In this document: positions 26,001-33,792 of the stretch, piece by piece | How positions within the stretch are numbered: the stretch's first letter is position 1 | Layout: every line of letters begins with the position of its first letter | Origin: Atlanticothrix silvestris CENA357 | GTDB lineage: Bacteria; Cyanobacteriota; Cyanobacteriia; Cyanobacteriales; Nostocaceae | Reading direction: 5' to 3' | Assembly (NCBI RefSeq): GCF_016056295.1 | Contig: NZ_JAECZB010000071.1 | Span: forward strand, 42,060 to 86,606 | DNA: 44,547 nt | Translations under genes and position numbers: made by a program | Notes under the pieces: model-generated | The model's database searches: none | What the model was told of the DNA's origin: nothing | Seen by the model: the letters and a program-made list of their open reading frames with translations, nothing else

Positions 26001-26799
26001 AGCTGCTTTAGTCAAGCAAGTGCTGTCATTTGCACGAGGATGCAAAGGAGAGCGCACAATAGTTCAAATCAAGCATCTAATTGCAGAAATTGCCCAAATT
26101 GCCAAGCATACATTTCCCAAATCTATCCAATTTGCTATTAATTTACCAGAAAACCTGTGGGCTATCTCTGGTGATGTCACACAACTGCATCAAGTGCTAA
26201 TGAACTTAGTAGTCAATGCTCGTGATGCCATGCCAGATGGCGGTATTGTTACAATATCTGCGGAAAACTTATTTATTGATCAAGCCTATGCAACAATGAA
26301 TCTCAATGCCAAAGTTGGGCATTACATTGTTGTGACTGTTGCAGATACTGGAATTGGTATGCCAGCAGTAATATTAAATAAAATTTTCGATCCATTTTTT
26401 ACCACTAAAGACACTAATACAGGTACAGGATTAGGTCTTTCAACCGTGCTTGGCATTGTTAAAAGCCACGATGGTTTTATAAATGTGTCTAGCAAAGTTG
26501 GTAAAGGCAGCGAATTTAAATTATTTTTACCAGCAGTAGAGGCTACCCAACCCCTAAATATAGACGACATGGAATCGCCTACAGGAGATGGGGAATTAAT
26601 TTTAGTTGTAGATGATGAAGCCCAAATTCTAGAGATTACAACCATCACCTTAGAAGACTACAACTATAAAACTCTCGCTGCTAGTAATGGCATTGAAGCG
26701 ATCGCACTTTATGCCCAGCATAAGCATAATATTAGTGCAGTCTTAATGGATATGATGATGCCAGAGATGGATGGAATGACCGCCATCCTCACCTTATAA
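23092..26799 (+). CDS. CBS-multi-PAS hybrid histidine kinase, truncated receiver
   Basis: A 1235-residue soluble sensor kinase. Order: a CBS pair (about 30-165), a coiled coil (200-255), PAS 1 (about 258-380), a second coiled coil, PAS domains 2-5 (about 420-920, several ending in the ITDRKQ/ITERKQ type linker), HisKA with His929 in GGISHDLNN, then HATPase_c with N box LMNLVVNARDAM, G1 DTGIGM and G2 GTGLGLS. A receiver domain begins at about 1165 (VVDDEAQ) with phospho-acceptor Asp1220. The frame hits TAA at 26797-26799 soon after Asp1220. The missing receiver half is still readable in the same frame to 26964. The kinase core is intact. Ligand and partner are unknown, though the CBS pair suggests adenylate sensing. 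Confidence 0.9.
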   Translation: MRIDELTMRFHDQLIDLPNLYDVIDYSPLTISPDNYAIDAVILMNQERSHSLSLNSFNSSLNSSRWDYHETNCILVAEAGHLLGIFTIRDVMRITASGVDLSQVKMAEVMTQPVMSMTRSPDQDIFTALSLLRQYQVHHLPILDDERQLIGIVTETSLLQAFDFMKMYGVVSALQQHLQNPNHDFGQVNQQIEEVRCQTYNYLKEWIDAQSAEVMQVNQELQQTLEELQVAEEKLRQQNEELASTRETLELECQRYQDLFEFAPDGYLVTDVHGVIQEANSAAATLLSVRQNYLIGKPLVLFVAEQGRHQFINQLRNFQDKQEAEIDIQPREGEPFVAEIKVASVYNSHGQRVSLQWLISNISKLKQAEKVLRQASEELEQRVIERTAELVVANQRLRQEIIDRQRTEQALQQSENLYRQLVESQTDLIIRIDLQGRVNFANMVTCETLGWQLHELRGQSLFEFFPPNELPQAIENLRVSALSANYLTISEQRLLTVNGFRWFQWNFAAIQNEAGEVVEIQGVGRDITDRKQIEEALQKSEEKFRLFADNAHAVIWIENSDPEEVLYVNQAYERIWGRSCQSLYNQPSSWMDSVHPEDRDRLMAKLQQHDDGDSASLEYRILRPDGSVRWIWSRYFAMHNEQGNIYAYGGIAEDITERKQTEESLRSNEERLSLALEAANMGIWDCNLVTNESVWSANNGPLYGLPSGTLCPSIEDYLNNFVYPEDREVVARYLDEGTGSKLEFRVVWPDGSIHWLSAKGQICYDEVGQPIRMIGTTKEISDRKQAEQQIREQAALLDVATDAILVRDFQTKILFWSQGAERLYGWSSNEALGKDPQELFYRDTLAKLEAAMKTVTELGSWQGELRKVTKSGQDIIVESRWTLVRDAAGQPHSILSVDTDITQKKQLEEQFFRTQRLESLGNLAGGISHDLNNILTPILAAAQLLQTKFTQDQERSHHLLTIIESNAKRGAALVKQVLSFARGCKGERTIVQIKHLIAEIAQIAKHTFPKSIQFAINLPENLWAISGDVTQLHQVLMNLVVNARDAMPDGGIVTISAENLFIDQAYATMNLNAKVGHYIVVTVADTGIGMPAVILNKIFDPFFTTKDTNTGTGLGLSTVLGIVKSHDGFINVSSKVGKGSEFKLFLPAVEATQPLNIDDMESPTGDGELILVVDDEAQILEITTITLEDYNYKTLAASNGIEAIALYAQHKHNISAVLMDMMMPEMDGMTAILTL

Positions 26800-26964
26800 A
26801 AAATGAACCCACAAGTTAAAATCATTGCTTGCAGTGGACTTAATCCCAATGAAGCATTAACAGCAGAAGCTTGTAATAGTGTTCAGCTAGTTTTGTTAAA
26901 GCCCTTCACTGCTCAAGAATTATTGCACAGCTTACACCACATACTCAAAATTCGTAATTCGTAA
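26800..26964 (+). pseudogene. Severed C-terminal half of the receiver domain
   Basis: Directly after the TAA at 26797-26799, the same frame continues for 54 codons: KMNPQVKIIACSGL, a middle stretch, and then VLLKPFTAQELLHSLHHIL. This is the ordinary second half of a response-regulator receiver, with the conserved Lys-Pro pair. A single CAA-to-TAA change would explain the break. It ends N-S-stop, with the stop formed by the attcgta repeat. Confidence 0.82.
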
Positions 26965-26985
26965 TTCGTAATTTGTAATTTGTAA
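26948..26985. repeat. Heptamer tandem repeat (attcgta to atttgta)
   Basis: Three attcgta units followed by two atttgta units. The first unit supplies the stop codon (26962-26964) of the severed receiver reading frame. It is the same family as the array at 5762-5800. Confidence 0.85.
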
Positions 26986-27342
26986 TATTCAAAATACCGT
27001 TCAATATAAGCCCAAAAGCTTCATGTAGAGATGGGATTTATCGCGTCTGATAAGACTTTCTGCACGGGTTTCAGACATTTGTTATGGGTATTTTTCCCTT
27101 TACCCTTCTTGTCGCGGTCTGTGTTGGTGATTTCCTCACAAGTTCCTCAAATTGTTTAACTAAATTGAGAGTATAGACAACGTTAGCAATAGTTGAATCT
27201 AATTGCTGGCTAAGTTTATTTTCTATAGGTCAGCCAAAACTGATCTAATTTCTCTCCTGACAGAGTACAGCAATGCTTACGGCAAAATGGACTGTTCAAA
27301 AAACATCTATTTCTGTAGTTAAGCAATTTGCAGGAGCTAACT

Positions 27343-27978
27343 ATGAGAACCCAACGCTATCTTCAAGTTTACCGAGAAGCGATCGCCATTTCTATCTTAG
27401 TTGGATTAGCGATCGTTGGAGGAACCTCTTGGTGGACTTGGCATCAGACAAAACCTATTTCAACAAAATCTATTCCAACAGTAATTGCTTCTGAACAAGG
27501 AGATAAATTTAATCCTAAACCAACATCACAAGTTACACATCTAGAACCACACACTTACTGGTTACGAGTTGATAACGGTCAGATTCACCTAACACCTCAA
27601 CCTGTTGCTATTAAAGAGGGCGTAACATCAGAAATAGCTTTAAGAGAAGCACTTAATAATCTCCTGACGGAACCGAAAACTTCCGAATTGAGTACAACAA
27701 TTCCCCCAGGAACAAAATTACTAAGTCTGCGGGTAACGAAAGCAGGAATTTATATAGATTTATCGAGAGAATTTAGTCAAGGTGGTGGCACTACCTCAAT
27801 GAGTTATCGGGTAGCACAGGTAATTTATACTGCCACTAGTATTGACCCTACAGCTAAAGTTTTTCTCTCAATTGCTGGAGAACCAGTTGATATAGATCAT
27901 CCACTAGGTGGCGAAGGGTTAATTCTCAGACAACCAATCACTCGCCGAGAATTTGTGGAAGATTTTTCCATTTTTTAA
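27343..27978 (+). CDS. GerMN-domain membrane-anchored protein
   Basis: A 211-residue protein. An N-terminal hydrophobic helix (about 14-33, AISILVGLAIVGGTSWWTW) anchors it or acts as an uncleaved signal. After a Thr/Pro-rich linker, a GerMN domain follows (about 70-205): LREALNNLL, then GTKLLSLRVTKAGIYIDLS and the MSYRVAQVIYTAT segment. GerMN domains occur in germination proteins and in non-sporulating bacteria, where the role is probably cell-envelope-related and unproven. I choose ATG 27343 because AGGAG lies 6 bp before it; the TTG at 27328 lacks such a site. A 58-residue gene follows after 25 bp. Confidence 0.82.
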   Translation: MRTQRYLQVYREAIAISILVGLAIVGGTSWWTWHQTKPISTKSIPTVIASEQGDKFNPKPTSQVTHLEPHTYWLRVDNGQIHLTPQPVAIKEGVTSEIALREALNNLLTEPKTSELSTTIPPGTKLLSLRVTKAGIYIDLSREFSQGGGTTSMSYRVAQVIYTATSIDPTAKVFLSIAGEPVDIDHPLGGEGLILRQPITRREFVEDFSIF

Positions 27979-28003
27979 ATTTAACTAACAAGGAGACAAT
28001 TTT

Positions 28004-28180
28004 ATGTCTATCTCTGCAAAATTCCGACAAATCATGCAATCAATTCAACAATTAACTTCACAAATCATTGATTATATCTTAAGCGCATTCGCTAGAATTT
28101 TTGCACCCAGAGATGATAATTATCCGCCAACAGGCACTCAACCCTTTGAAGGCGATCCTCCACGGAAAAAACATTATTAA
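28004..28180 (+). CDS. 58-residue hypothetical protein
   Basis: A short gene encoding an amphipathic helical first half (MSISAKFRQIMQSIQQLTSQ, then IIDYILSAFARIF) and a polar Pro-rich tail ending with several Lys and His residues. A strong AAGGAG ribosome-binding site lies 7 bp before the ATG. It starts 25 bp after the GerMN gene and is followed 13 bp later by a perfect 7-bp-stem hairpin, so the two genes form a small transcription unit. I do not recognise the family. The helix could be peripherally membrane-bound. Confidence 0.72.
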   Translation: MSISAKFRQIMQSIQQLTSQIIDYILSAFARIFAPRDDNYPPTGTQPFEGDPPRKKHY

Positions 28181-28193
28181 TTAAAGTTAAGAG

Positions 28194-28214
28194 GGGCGAC
28201 TAAATACGTCGCCC
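28194..28214 (+). terminator. Hairpin after the GerMN unit
   Basis: gggcgac (28194-28200) and gtcgccc (28208-28214) form a perfect stem around taaatac. It lies 13 bp after the 58-residue gene. There is no long T-run, as is common in cyanobacteria. Confidence 0.6.
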
Positions 28215-28280
28215 AAAGTAGCATTTTATGTAGGTTAGTAAGCCTGTGAATTATCACTTATGATTTGACAAATAAATAAA

Positions 28281-28664
28281 ATGAATACGATTAGGAAGAT
28301 TAACAATGAATTAGCGATCGCTGGACAAATTACACCAGATCAGTTGCAACAAATTGCTGATGATGGTTATAAGTCAGTACTTAATCTGCGTTCATTAGAT
28401 GAAAAAGACTTGTTAGAGGATGAGCAGGATAAAGTTGAATTCTTAGGCTTATTCTATGTTAGTCTTCCTATCAAATCTGAAGAAATTAATCATCAAGCTG
28501 CACTTCAGGTATTTAAGATAATTGCTGAGCTACCTAAACCTGTTTTGATCCATTGTGATAATTCTATACGTTCAGCAGCCATAGTATTATTGTACATTGC
28601 TACCAAACAAGGAATTACATTTGAAACAGCATTTCAGCAAACAATCAAGCTAGGTTTGCTATAG
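28281..28664 (+). CDS. DUF442/tyrosine-phosphatase-like protein
   Basis: A 127-residue protein of the beta-lactamase-hydrolase-like (DUF442) phosphatase family. IADDGYKSVLNLRSLDEKD and the catalytic-loop segment PVLIHCDNSIRSA are visible. The loop has Cys followed by four residues and Arg (C-D-N-S-I-R). It keeps the family spacing but has Ser where Gly is usual, so activity may be reduced. A C-terminal helical segment completes the fold. The substrate is unknown. It is close to no sulfide-metabolism gene, which often accompanies this family. Confidence 0.72.
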   Translation: MNTIRKINNELAIAGQITPDQLQQIADDGYKSVLNLRSLDEKDLLEDEQDKVEFLGLFYVSLPIKSEEINHQAALQVFKIIAELPKPVLIHCDNSIRSAAIVLLYIATKQGITFETAFQQTIKLGLL

Positions 28665-28772
28665 CTAGCATAAATAATTTGATTTCTAATTATATAAAAA
28701 AATAGATTTTATATAAAAAGAAATTTAATATTCATAATTTAACCAAATTTTTAAATATAAGGGAGTATAAAA

Positions 28773-29111
28773 ATGTCTAAAACTCTCATTAATATAACAA
28801 TACCAGTGGTTATTAAAGAGATAGAAGATGTTTTAGTAACTTATCCACATCATCCATATCAAGAAACTTTTGCACATCCTGATTTCAGGCAAAGTTTAAT
28901 GGCTTATTTTCTCAACAAAATTCCCAATCAATATATAACAGTGGATGAGGAAAAAAAATATTTCTATACACATTTAGAAAATTCATTGCATATAGAAGCG
29001 ATAATCCATCAGGGAATAGAGGAAATTTTATGTGAACAAGCACAGGAAATTAACCGTCATATTCCCGAAGTCGTTGATCCTAGACGTGTAGCATCATCTT
29101 GGTTTGGTTAA
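28773..29111 (+). CDS. 112-residue hypothetical protein, weakly ComFB-like
   Basis: A 112-residue, soluble, mostly helical protein with a good ribosome-binding site (GGGAG) before the ATG. The order of helices, with SLMAYFLNKIPNQYITVDEEKKYF in the middle, faintly recalls the ComFB fold (the ALNRLPPxY region of that family), but the metal-binding cysteines are absent. I do not make that assignment firmly. It ends 13 bp before a terminator hairpin shared with the convergent HlyD-type gene. Confidence 0.6.
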   Translation: MSKTLINITIPVVIKEIEDVLVTYPHHPYQETFAHPDFRQSLMAYFLNKIPNQYITVDEEKKYFYTHLENSLHIEAIIHQGIEEILCEQAQEINRHIPEVVDPRRVASSWFG

Positions 29112-29124
29112 AGGGTAAAGGATC

Positions 29125-29155
29125 AAAAACCAAACCCTTACACAGTTTGGTTTTT
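29125..29155. terminator. Bidirectional terminator
   Basis: A perfect 11-bp stem, aaaaaccaaac (29125-29135) with gtttggttttt (29145-29155), has a 9-base loop and T-runs on both strands. It sits between the convergent 112-aa gene and the HlyD-type gene. Confidence 0.85.
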
Positions 29156-29169
29156 CCACCTCGTTCTAC

Positions 29170-30666
29170 TTACCTGACTGAAAAAGCCTCACTAAATCGA
29201 CGAGTAATCGGCTCAATGATGAAGGTTAAAACCGACTTTTTACGAGTAACAATTTCACCATTAGCAGCCATCCCTGGAGTAAATGCAACTTCTTGACCCC
29301 TGACATTAACTGAATGTTTACTCAGTTCGATTCTGGTGGGAAAAACTAAGCCTAATTCTTTATCGACAATGGCATTTGGGCTAATTTGCACGACTTCACC
29401 ATTTATAGTGCCAAATTCTTGAAAAGGGAAAGTTGCCATTTTGACCTTTGCTTTCATACCCTCACGAATAAAGCCAATATCTCTGTTGAGGACTTTAACC
29501 TCTAACAGCATTTCTTCCCCTTCTGGCAAAATTGACAGCAACTCTTCACCTGCTTGTACTGGGCCTTTAGTTGCCTTGATTTTGTAAATCGTGCCTGCAA
29601 CAGGAGCCTTAATTGTTTCCCCATCTTTTTGTTTTCTTGCCTGCTCTAGTTGACCAGAAACGTTAGTCAGCTCTTCTTTGCGCTTGTTTATCTGGGTCAA
29701 AATTTCACTTTGGCGTTCCGAGGCTAAACGTTGCGCCTGATTCAAAGCGGCTTGATAGGCTTGTTCAGCTTGGCGAATTTCTTGCGCTTGAGCAGCAATA
29801 TCTTTTTGTAGAGATTCTACTCTGTCTTGAACCTCTGTGACTTTATTCTGGGCATTAATGATCTCATCTTTGGCCCTAGTGATTTCTGTGTTTGCACGAT
29901 TTAATCTTTCTTGAGCATCCAGATAATCAATTCTAGGTACTGCGCCGGGAGTAACTAGGGTGCGTAGATTTTCTTCTCTATTTTGAGCGATCGCTAGGCC
30001 ATTTTCCACTTTACCCAAGATATTTTCTGCATTTGCCAAATTACCTTTGGCATTAACAAAACTAGTTTTAGCGTTGACTTGATTTTCTTGTAACCGCTTG
30101 AGACGCACTTTCGCCTGAGCAATCAGCGATAGTTGGCGATTTGCTTCTGCTTCTGCTGCACCTTGACGCGCTTGGTAATCTTTGAGCCGTGAACTTAAAA
30201 GTTCATCTTGCAGTTTTGTACCAGCAGTTTTCACCCCAGCGCGTTCTGCTTCTAAACGCTGTAAGTCTTCTTGAATCAACTTGGTAGATTGAGCCAAGCG
30301 GGTAACATCCGTTTGTTGCAAATCGGGGTCACGTTGAATTAATACTTGATCTTTGGTGACGCGATCGCCTTCTTTGACCTTGACAGTTAAAATTGAGCCA
30401 TTACCTATAGATGTCACTGGTCGCACTTGTGTAGAAGCAATTAATTCCCCAGGTGCGGTTGCTACTTCATCTATTTCAGAAAAATTTGCCCAGGCGATCG
30501 CTCCAAATACCACTAGACTTAAAGTTCCCGCTAAAAATCTCGTGTACAGCGGTGGTAATTCTTGTACTGCCTTACCCAATTCGTAAGACAATTGGTCTTC
30601 TGGTTTAGCGAATTGCTGTTTTGTCTGACGTGATTGAGCAGCATTTGCAGCTAAGGAATATTTCAT
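29170..30666 (-). CDS. HlyD-family membrane fusion protein
   Basis: A 498-residue periplasmic adaptor of a type I secretion or efflux system. After a cytoplasmic N-terminus it has one transmembrane helix (about 44-62, LAGTLSLVVFGAIAWANF). A lipoyl/barrel strand follows (VATAPGELIASTQVRPV, then ILTVKVKEGDRV). A long coiled-coil hairpin occupies about 110-345, rich in Gln, Arg and Glu heptads. The second barrel half (TIKAPVAGTIYKIKATKGPVQAG) and the C-terminal beta-barrel close the chain. The matching ABC transporter is not next to it. The adjacent Ycf39-like gene is on the same strand but 178 bp away. Confidence 0.9.
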   Translation of the reverse strand: MKYSLAANAAQSRQTKQQFAKPEDQLSYELGKAVQELPPLYTRFLAGTLSLVVFGAIAWANFSEIDEVATAPGELIASTQVRPVTSIGNGSILTVKVKEGDRVTKDQVLIQRDPDLQQTDVTRLAQSTKLIQEDLQRLEAERAGVKTAGTKLQDELLSSRLKDYQARQGAAEAEANRQLSLIAQAKVRLKRLQENQVNAKTSFVNAKGNLANAENILGKVENGLAIAQNREENLRTLVTPGAVPRIDYLDAQERLNRANTEITRAKDEIINAQNKVTEVQDRVESLQKDIAAQAQEIRQAEQAYQAALNQAQRLASERQSEILTQINKRKEELTNVSGQLEQARKQKDGETIKAPVAGTIYKIKATKGPVQAGEELLSILPEGEEMLLEVKVLNRDIGFIREGMKAKVKMATFPFQEFGTINGEVVQISPNAIVDKELGLVFPTRIELSKHSVNVRGQEVAFTPGMAANGEIVTRKKSVLTFIIEPITRRFSEAFSVR

Positions 30667-30749
30667 AAAATTTTAGATTTTAGATTTATTGGGTGTTCAG
30701 TAGTTAGTGTTAAATTCATCCCACCCCTTGAAGGGGCAGGATTTCGCAT

Positions 30750-30798
30750 CAGTAGTCAGTTGTTTTTACTACTGACCACTGACCACTGACTACTGACA
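30750..30798. repeat. Tandem/inverted ctgacca repeat
   Basis: agtagtcagt, then a stretch of repeated actgacc heptamers and actgactactg. It forms both a tandem heptamer array and an inverted pair. It lies between the HlyD gene and the Ycf39-like SDR. Confidence 0.65.
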
Positions 30799-30844
30799 GC
30801 TTTCGGCGGCAGGGCGTGTTGCATACAACTAACCACTGACTAAT

Positions 30845-31720
30845 TCAAACTGCTAGATAGCGCCTTAAAAAGCTTTCCAAAGTTTCCAGTTGGAAATTGA
30901 AAATCTTCTCTAAGTTGGCTATCTCTTCTTTTGTACAGAAGAACTCATTCGACAACAATGTACGATAGGTTCCCAGAGCTTTTTGTGCTTGGGGATCAAA
31001 TAAACCAAAGGCACTCCGTAATCCATCAACCACAAATAGAGGTGAGTTAATTACTATCGGGTCTTTGTTAAAGATGCGACTAAAAATCCGGGGAATATCC
31101 TCACGTAATAAAATTTCCGGCCCTCCAACTGGTAATATTTGGTTAAGAGCGCCTTCAAGTGTGATTGAATCCACCACCATTTTTGCCAAGTCATCTGTAC
31201 TCACAATCGAGGTACGGTTTTTGGGATCGCCAATGAGCAGATACAACCCTGTTTCCCGAAATCGTTCTGCCAATGGCAGCAAGTTCGATGCTAATCCAGC
31301 TGGACGTAAAATAGTGTAATTTAAGCCACTAGCTGCCAAATATCGCTCTACAGCTCGTTTGGCTTTGAATACAGGGGCATCTTCATACCCACGTTCAGCC
31401 CCTAGTACAGATATAAATACAAAGTGCTGTACTCCATTGGCTTTTGCCTGGTTAATGAGTTCAATGTTAGCGCGGTAATCCAAGGATAGGGCATCACCAT
31501 CAGAACCGTGGGCGCTGATAATATATTGCACACCCCGACAAGCTTTTTCAATATCCTTTTCCAGCTGCAAATCACCAATGAAGATGTCTGCTCCTCGGTG
31601 TTCTAACTCGCCATAACGCGAAGTGAGGCGGACAAAGGCCCGCACCAAATTTTCTTTTTGGCGAAGGAGTCGCACAACTTTGCGACCTATTCCTCCTGTT
31701 GCTCCAGTTACCAGAAACAT
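30845..31720 (-). CDS. Atypical SDR, Ycf39/NmrA-like
   Basis: A 291-residue NAD(P)-binding protein of the atypical SDR class. The cofactor loop is TGATGGIGRKVV, followed by the GDLQLEKDIEKACRGVQYI stretch. The later FKAKRAVERYLAASGLNYTILRPAGL segment holds no classical Tyr-x3-Lys and matches the Ycf39/HCF173-like branch. Some members act as chaperones in photosystem II assembly, handling chlorophyll delivery to D1. The C-terminal region (LLSNEFFCTKEEIANLEKIF) is unique to this group. Its role here is inferred. Confidence 0.8.
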   Translation of the reverse strand: MFLVTGATGGIGRKVVRLLRQKENLVRAFVRLTSRYGELEHRGADIFIGDLQLEKDIEKACRGVQYIISAHGSDGDALSLDYRANIELINQAKANGVQHFVFISVLGAERGYEDAPVFKAKRAVERYLAASGLNYTILRPAGLASNLLPLAERFRETGLYLLIGDPKNRTSIVSTDDLAKMVVDSITLEGALNQILPVGGPEILLREDIPRIFSRIFNKDPIVINSPLFVVDGLRSAFGLFDPQAQKALGTYRTLLSNEFFCTKEEIANLEKIFNFQLETLESFLRRYLAV

Positions 31721-31867
31721 AAGGATTAAAGATTATGATTTTCACTTATACCCTAATCTAAAATCTTCAATCTCAAATTTCAAATTCGACAATTATTAGG
31801 GTATGGGACTTGTGGTAATAGCAGATTTATCGCGTCTGAGAAGACCAATTATCTACACCAATAACTC

Positions 31868-32296
31868 TTAACTATTTTTCGTCATTTCCATAAAACGATC
31901 TGGATTCTTGAGTTCAGTAAAGCCAAATTTTCGGTACAACTCATGTGCATCTTGGGTTGCAAGCAACCAACGACGTAATCCCTGCAATTCAGGGTAGGAA
32001 ACTATCGTTTCTATCAGCCACTTACCTAAACCTTGCCCTCGAAAAGGCTCCAAAACAAATACATCAGCGACATAGGCAAATGTGGCATAGTCTGTTGTGA
32101 GGCGGGCAAAGCCAATTTGTTGCTTTCCTTTATATAAGCCGAATACAAGGGAATTTTGAATAGATGTCTGTAAAACCTCAAACGTTAATCCTTTTGCCCA
32201 GTAAGAATTTGCGAGAAATTGATGTATGACGTTCAGGTCTAGCTTACTGACATCTGTACTGATTGAATATTCTCCTTGCAACCATTCTCGAATCAT
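31868..32296 (-). CDS. GNAT-family acetyltransferase
   Basis: A 142-residue acetyltransferase. The acetyl-CoA loop is seen as VLEPFRGQGLGKWLIETIV (motif A, R/Q-x-x-G-x-G/A), and the C-terminal WLLATQDAHELYRKFGF is motif B. The fold is the simple single-domain GNAT often found with unknown substrates. It is on the same strand as its neighbours but separated by 147-186 bp, so it is probably monocistronic. Confidence 0.87.
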   Translation of the reverse strand: MIREWLQGEYSISTDVSKLDLNVIHQFLANSYWAKGLTFEVLQTSIQNSLVFGLYKGKQQIGFARLTTDYATFAYVADVFVLEPFRGQGLGKWLIETIVSYPELQGLRRWLLATQDAHELYRKFGFTELKNPDRFMEMTKNS

Positions 32297-32482
32297 AAAA
32301 ATTGATAAATCTAAAGTTGATATTCGAGATGTTACGGTATTTTCAAGAAAGCTTTAAGAGCAGTTTTATACTTATTTGTCAACCGTTTGAAAACTAAACC
32401 ACCTTGCTGAATTTGGGCTGCTCCTGTTAACGCAATATTAGCCAATACATAATTATTCAACACGTTAAGTATTAGGTAAAAG

Positions 32483-33019
32483 CTAACTGGCGGGCGCTGA
32501 ATTCGTCTGCTCTTGCGCTTTGACAGTTCGCCTACCCCACGGTTTTAGCAGAGAAACTGCAATAATCACCACCAAACAGACAACCTGCACAATCGTTCCT
32601 ACAAGAACTCCCTTCGCATCAAAGTTATAGAGGGGATTTTCTAATGCTTGAAGTCGTTGAGTTTCAGAGATGGCGGTTGTGGCATTTGCCCAAGGGAACA
32701 GCCAAAACGTCCCAAAAACGATGAGGGCTACCGTAGCAATCCATTTCGCAATCACCCAGTAGTGCTTGAAAAAGCCCCAAATTGTCAACCAACATAATAA
32801 CGTCCCAGTGAATAGAGAACCAATCGCAGCAGGAATCACTACGTAATCATCAAGTAGATTGATCGCTGAATTAAGCGCTTGTAAAACTTCTGCACTGGCT
32901 GAATGCTGATTTCTCAACGCCAGCAAGAACATGCTCAACACCGTTCCCGTCCAGAGCGCAGCGAATGCAACATGAGCGGATAGCAGCCAATTTTTTTGCT
33001 TTATACCAAGTCTAAGCAT
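32483..33019 (-). CDS. DUF2269-like four-helix membrane protein
   Basis: A 178-residue membrane protein with four predicted helices (about 10-32, 58-78, 88-108 and 140-160). WLLSAHVAFAALWTGTVL and the TGTLLCWLTIWGFFKHYWVIAKW stretch place it with the DUF2269 group. I choose ATG 33019 (MLRLGIKQKNW) because AGGAG lies 5 bp before it; a TTG at 33049 is not needed. It lies 117 bp downstream of the MarR gene on the same strand, with a 25-bp palindrome in between, so it is likely a target of that regulator. Function unknown. Confidence 0.78.
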   Translation of the reverse strand: MLRLGIKQKNWLLSAHVAFAALWTGTVLSMFLLALRNQHSASAEVLQALNSAINLLDDYVVIPAAIGSLFTGTLLCWLTIWGFFKHYWVIAKWIATVALIVFGTFWLFPWANATTAISETQRLQALENPLYNFDAKGVLVGTIVQVVCLVVIIAVSLLKPWGRRTVKAQEQTNSAPAS

Positions 33020-33075
33020 AAAATTCTCCTTCAATGACCGCAGACCCAATTGCTTTGAGCCTGCGGTTTTATAAT

Positions 33076-33100
33076 TAATATATTTATAGTCAATATATTA
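33076..33100. promoter_or_regulatory. Palindrome between MarR and DUF2269 genes, candidate operator
   Basis: taatatatt (33076-33084) and aatatatta (33092-33100) are perfect inverted 9-mers spaced by 7 bp. The position, 57-81 bp upstream of the DUF2269 start and just downstream of marR, fits a MarR-type operator. The sequence is AT-rich, so chance cannot be excluded. Confidence 0.5.
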
Positions 33101-33136
33101 AGTAATTGCAAGGGGTTGTATGGACTCATTTTTGAT

Positions 33137-33604
33137 CTAGGAGGCATTAGCAATGATGCGATCTAGGAGGGATGAGACTTTCTCTCGATCTGCTTGGGTC
33201 ATTCCTGCTAAGGCTCGATCTATAGTTTGCTCTCCAATTACAGGCAAGACCTCTTTCAGTTCCTCCCCGGCGGAAGTCAACCAGATTCTCACTATCCGCC
33301 GATCTGTGGCATCTCGTTCTCGCTGCACTAGTTTGCGCTCTTCCATCCGGTCTACAACACCCGTCAGGGTTGCCCCTAATTGTCCGAGCTTTTCGGCAAT
33401 TCCAGAAGTAGATAGCCCATCTTCCTCCCATAAGCAGCACAGCACCAGATAGTGGAAGGGGGTGAGTTTATAGGGTTCTAATCTTTCCAAAAAGTCACGG
33501 TACATCAGTTGTGACGCTAATTTGAGCTTGTACCCAACGTTGTAGGGCGCAAGCGCATGTCGCCATTTCTCGATGAACTCAAGCTTGGCTGAGGGAGTGG
33601 GCAT
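33137..33604 (-). CDS. MarR-family transcriptional regulator
   Basis: A 155-residue winged-helix regulator. The DNA-binding region (about 45-115) includes PFHYLVLCCLWEEDGLSTSGIAEKLGQLGATLTGVVDRMEERKLVQRE and the beta wing DRRIVRIWLT. N- and C-terminal helices form the dimer interface. MarR proteins usually respond to small phenolic or oxidative signals and repress an adjacent gene. The downstream DUF2269 membrane protein is the natural candidate target. Confidence 0.9.
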   Translation of the reverse strand: MPTPSAKLEFIEKWRHALAPYNVGYKLKLASQLMYRDFLERLEPYKLTPFHYLVLCCLWEEDGLSTSGIAEKLGQLGATLTGVVDRMEERKLVQRERDATDRRIVRIWLTSAGEELKEVLPVIGEQTIDRALAGMTQADREKVSSLLDRIIANAS

Positions 33605-33792
33605 GGACTACTGTTATTTAATGTACTGATATTCACTATATATAATAATGCTTCAAAAGAAACTCATGTACTCCCCCACCTGAGCGATACGTCCACTTCA
33701 CACTAGTACAAACCTATTGCAAATTCTTTCTTACTTGCATTCCATTTTATAGAAGAACAACGTCAAAAACTGCTACAACATGTCCAACATAT

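Larger units (their letters stand above)
26800..27342. other. Spacer between the kinase and the GerMN gene
   Basis: It holds the severed receiver half (to 26964), a degenerating attcgta array (26948-26985) and a gatttatcgcgtct repeat (27035-27048). The rest is presumably the promoter region of the GerMN gene. Confidence 0.55.
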
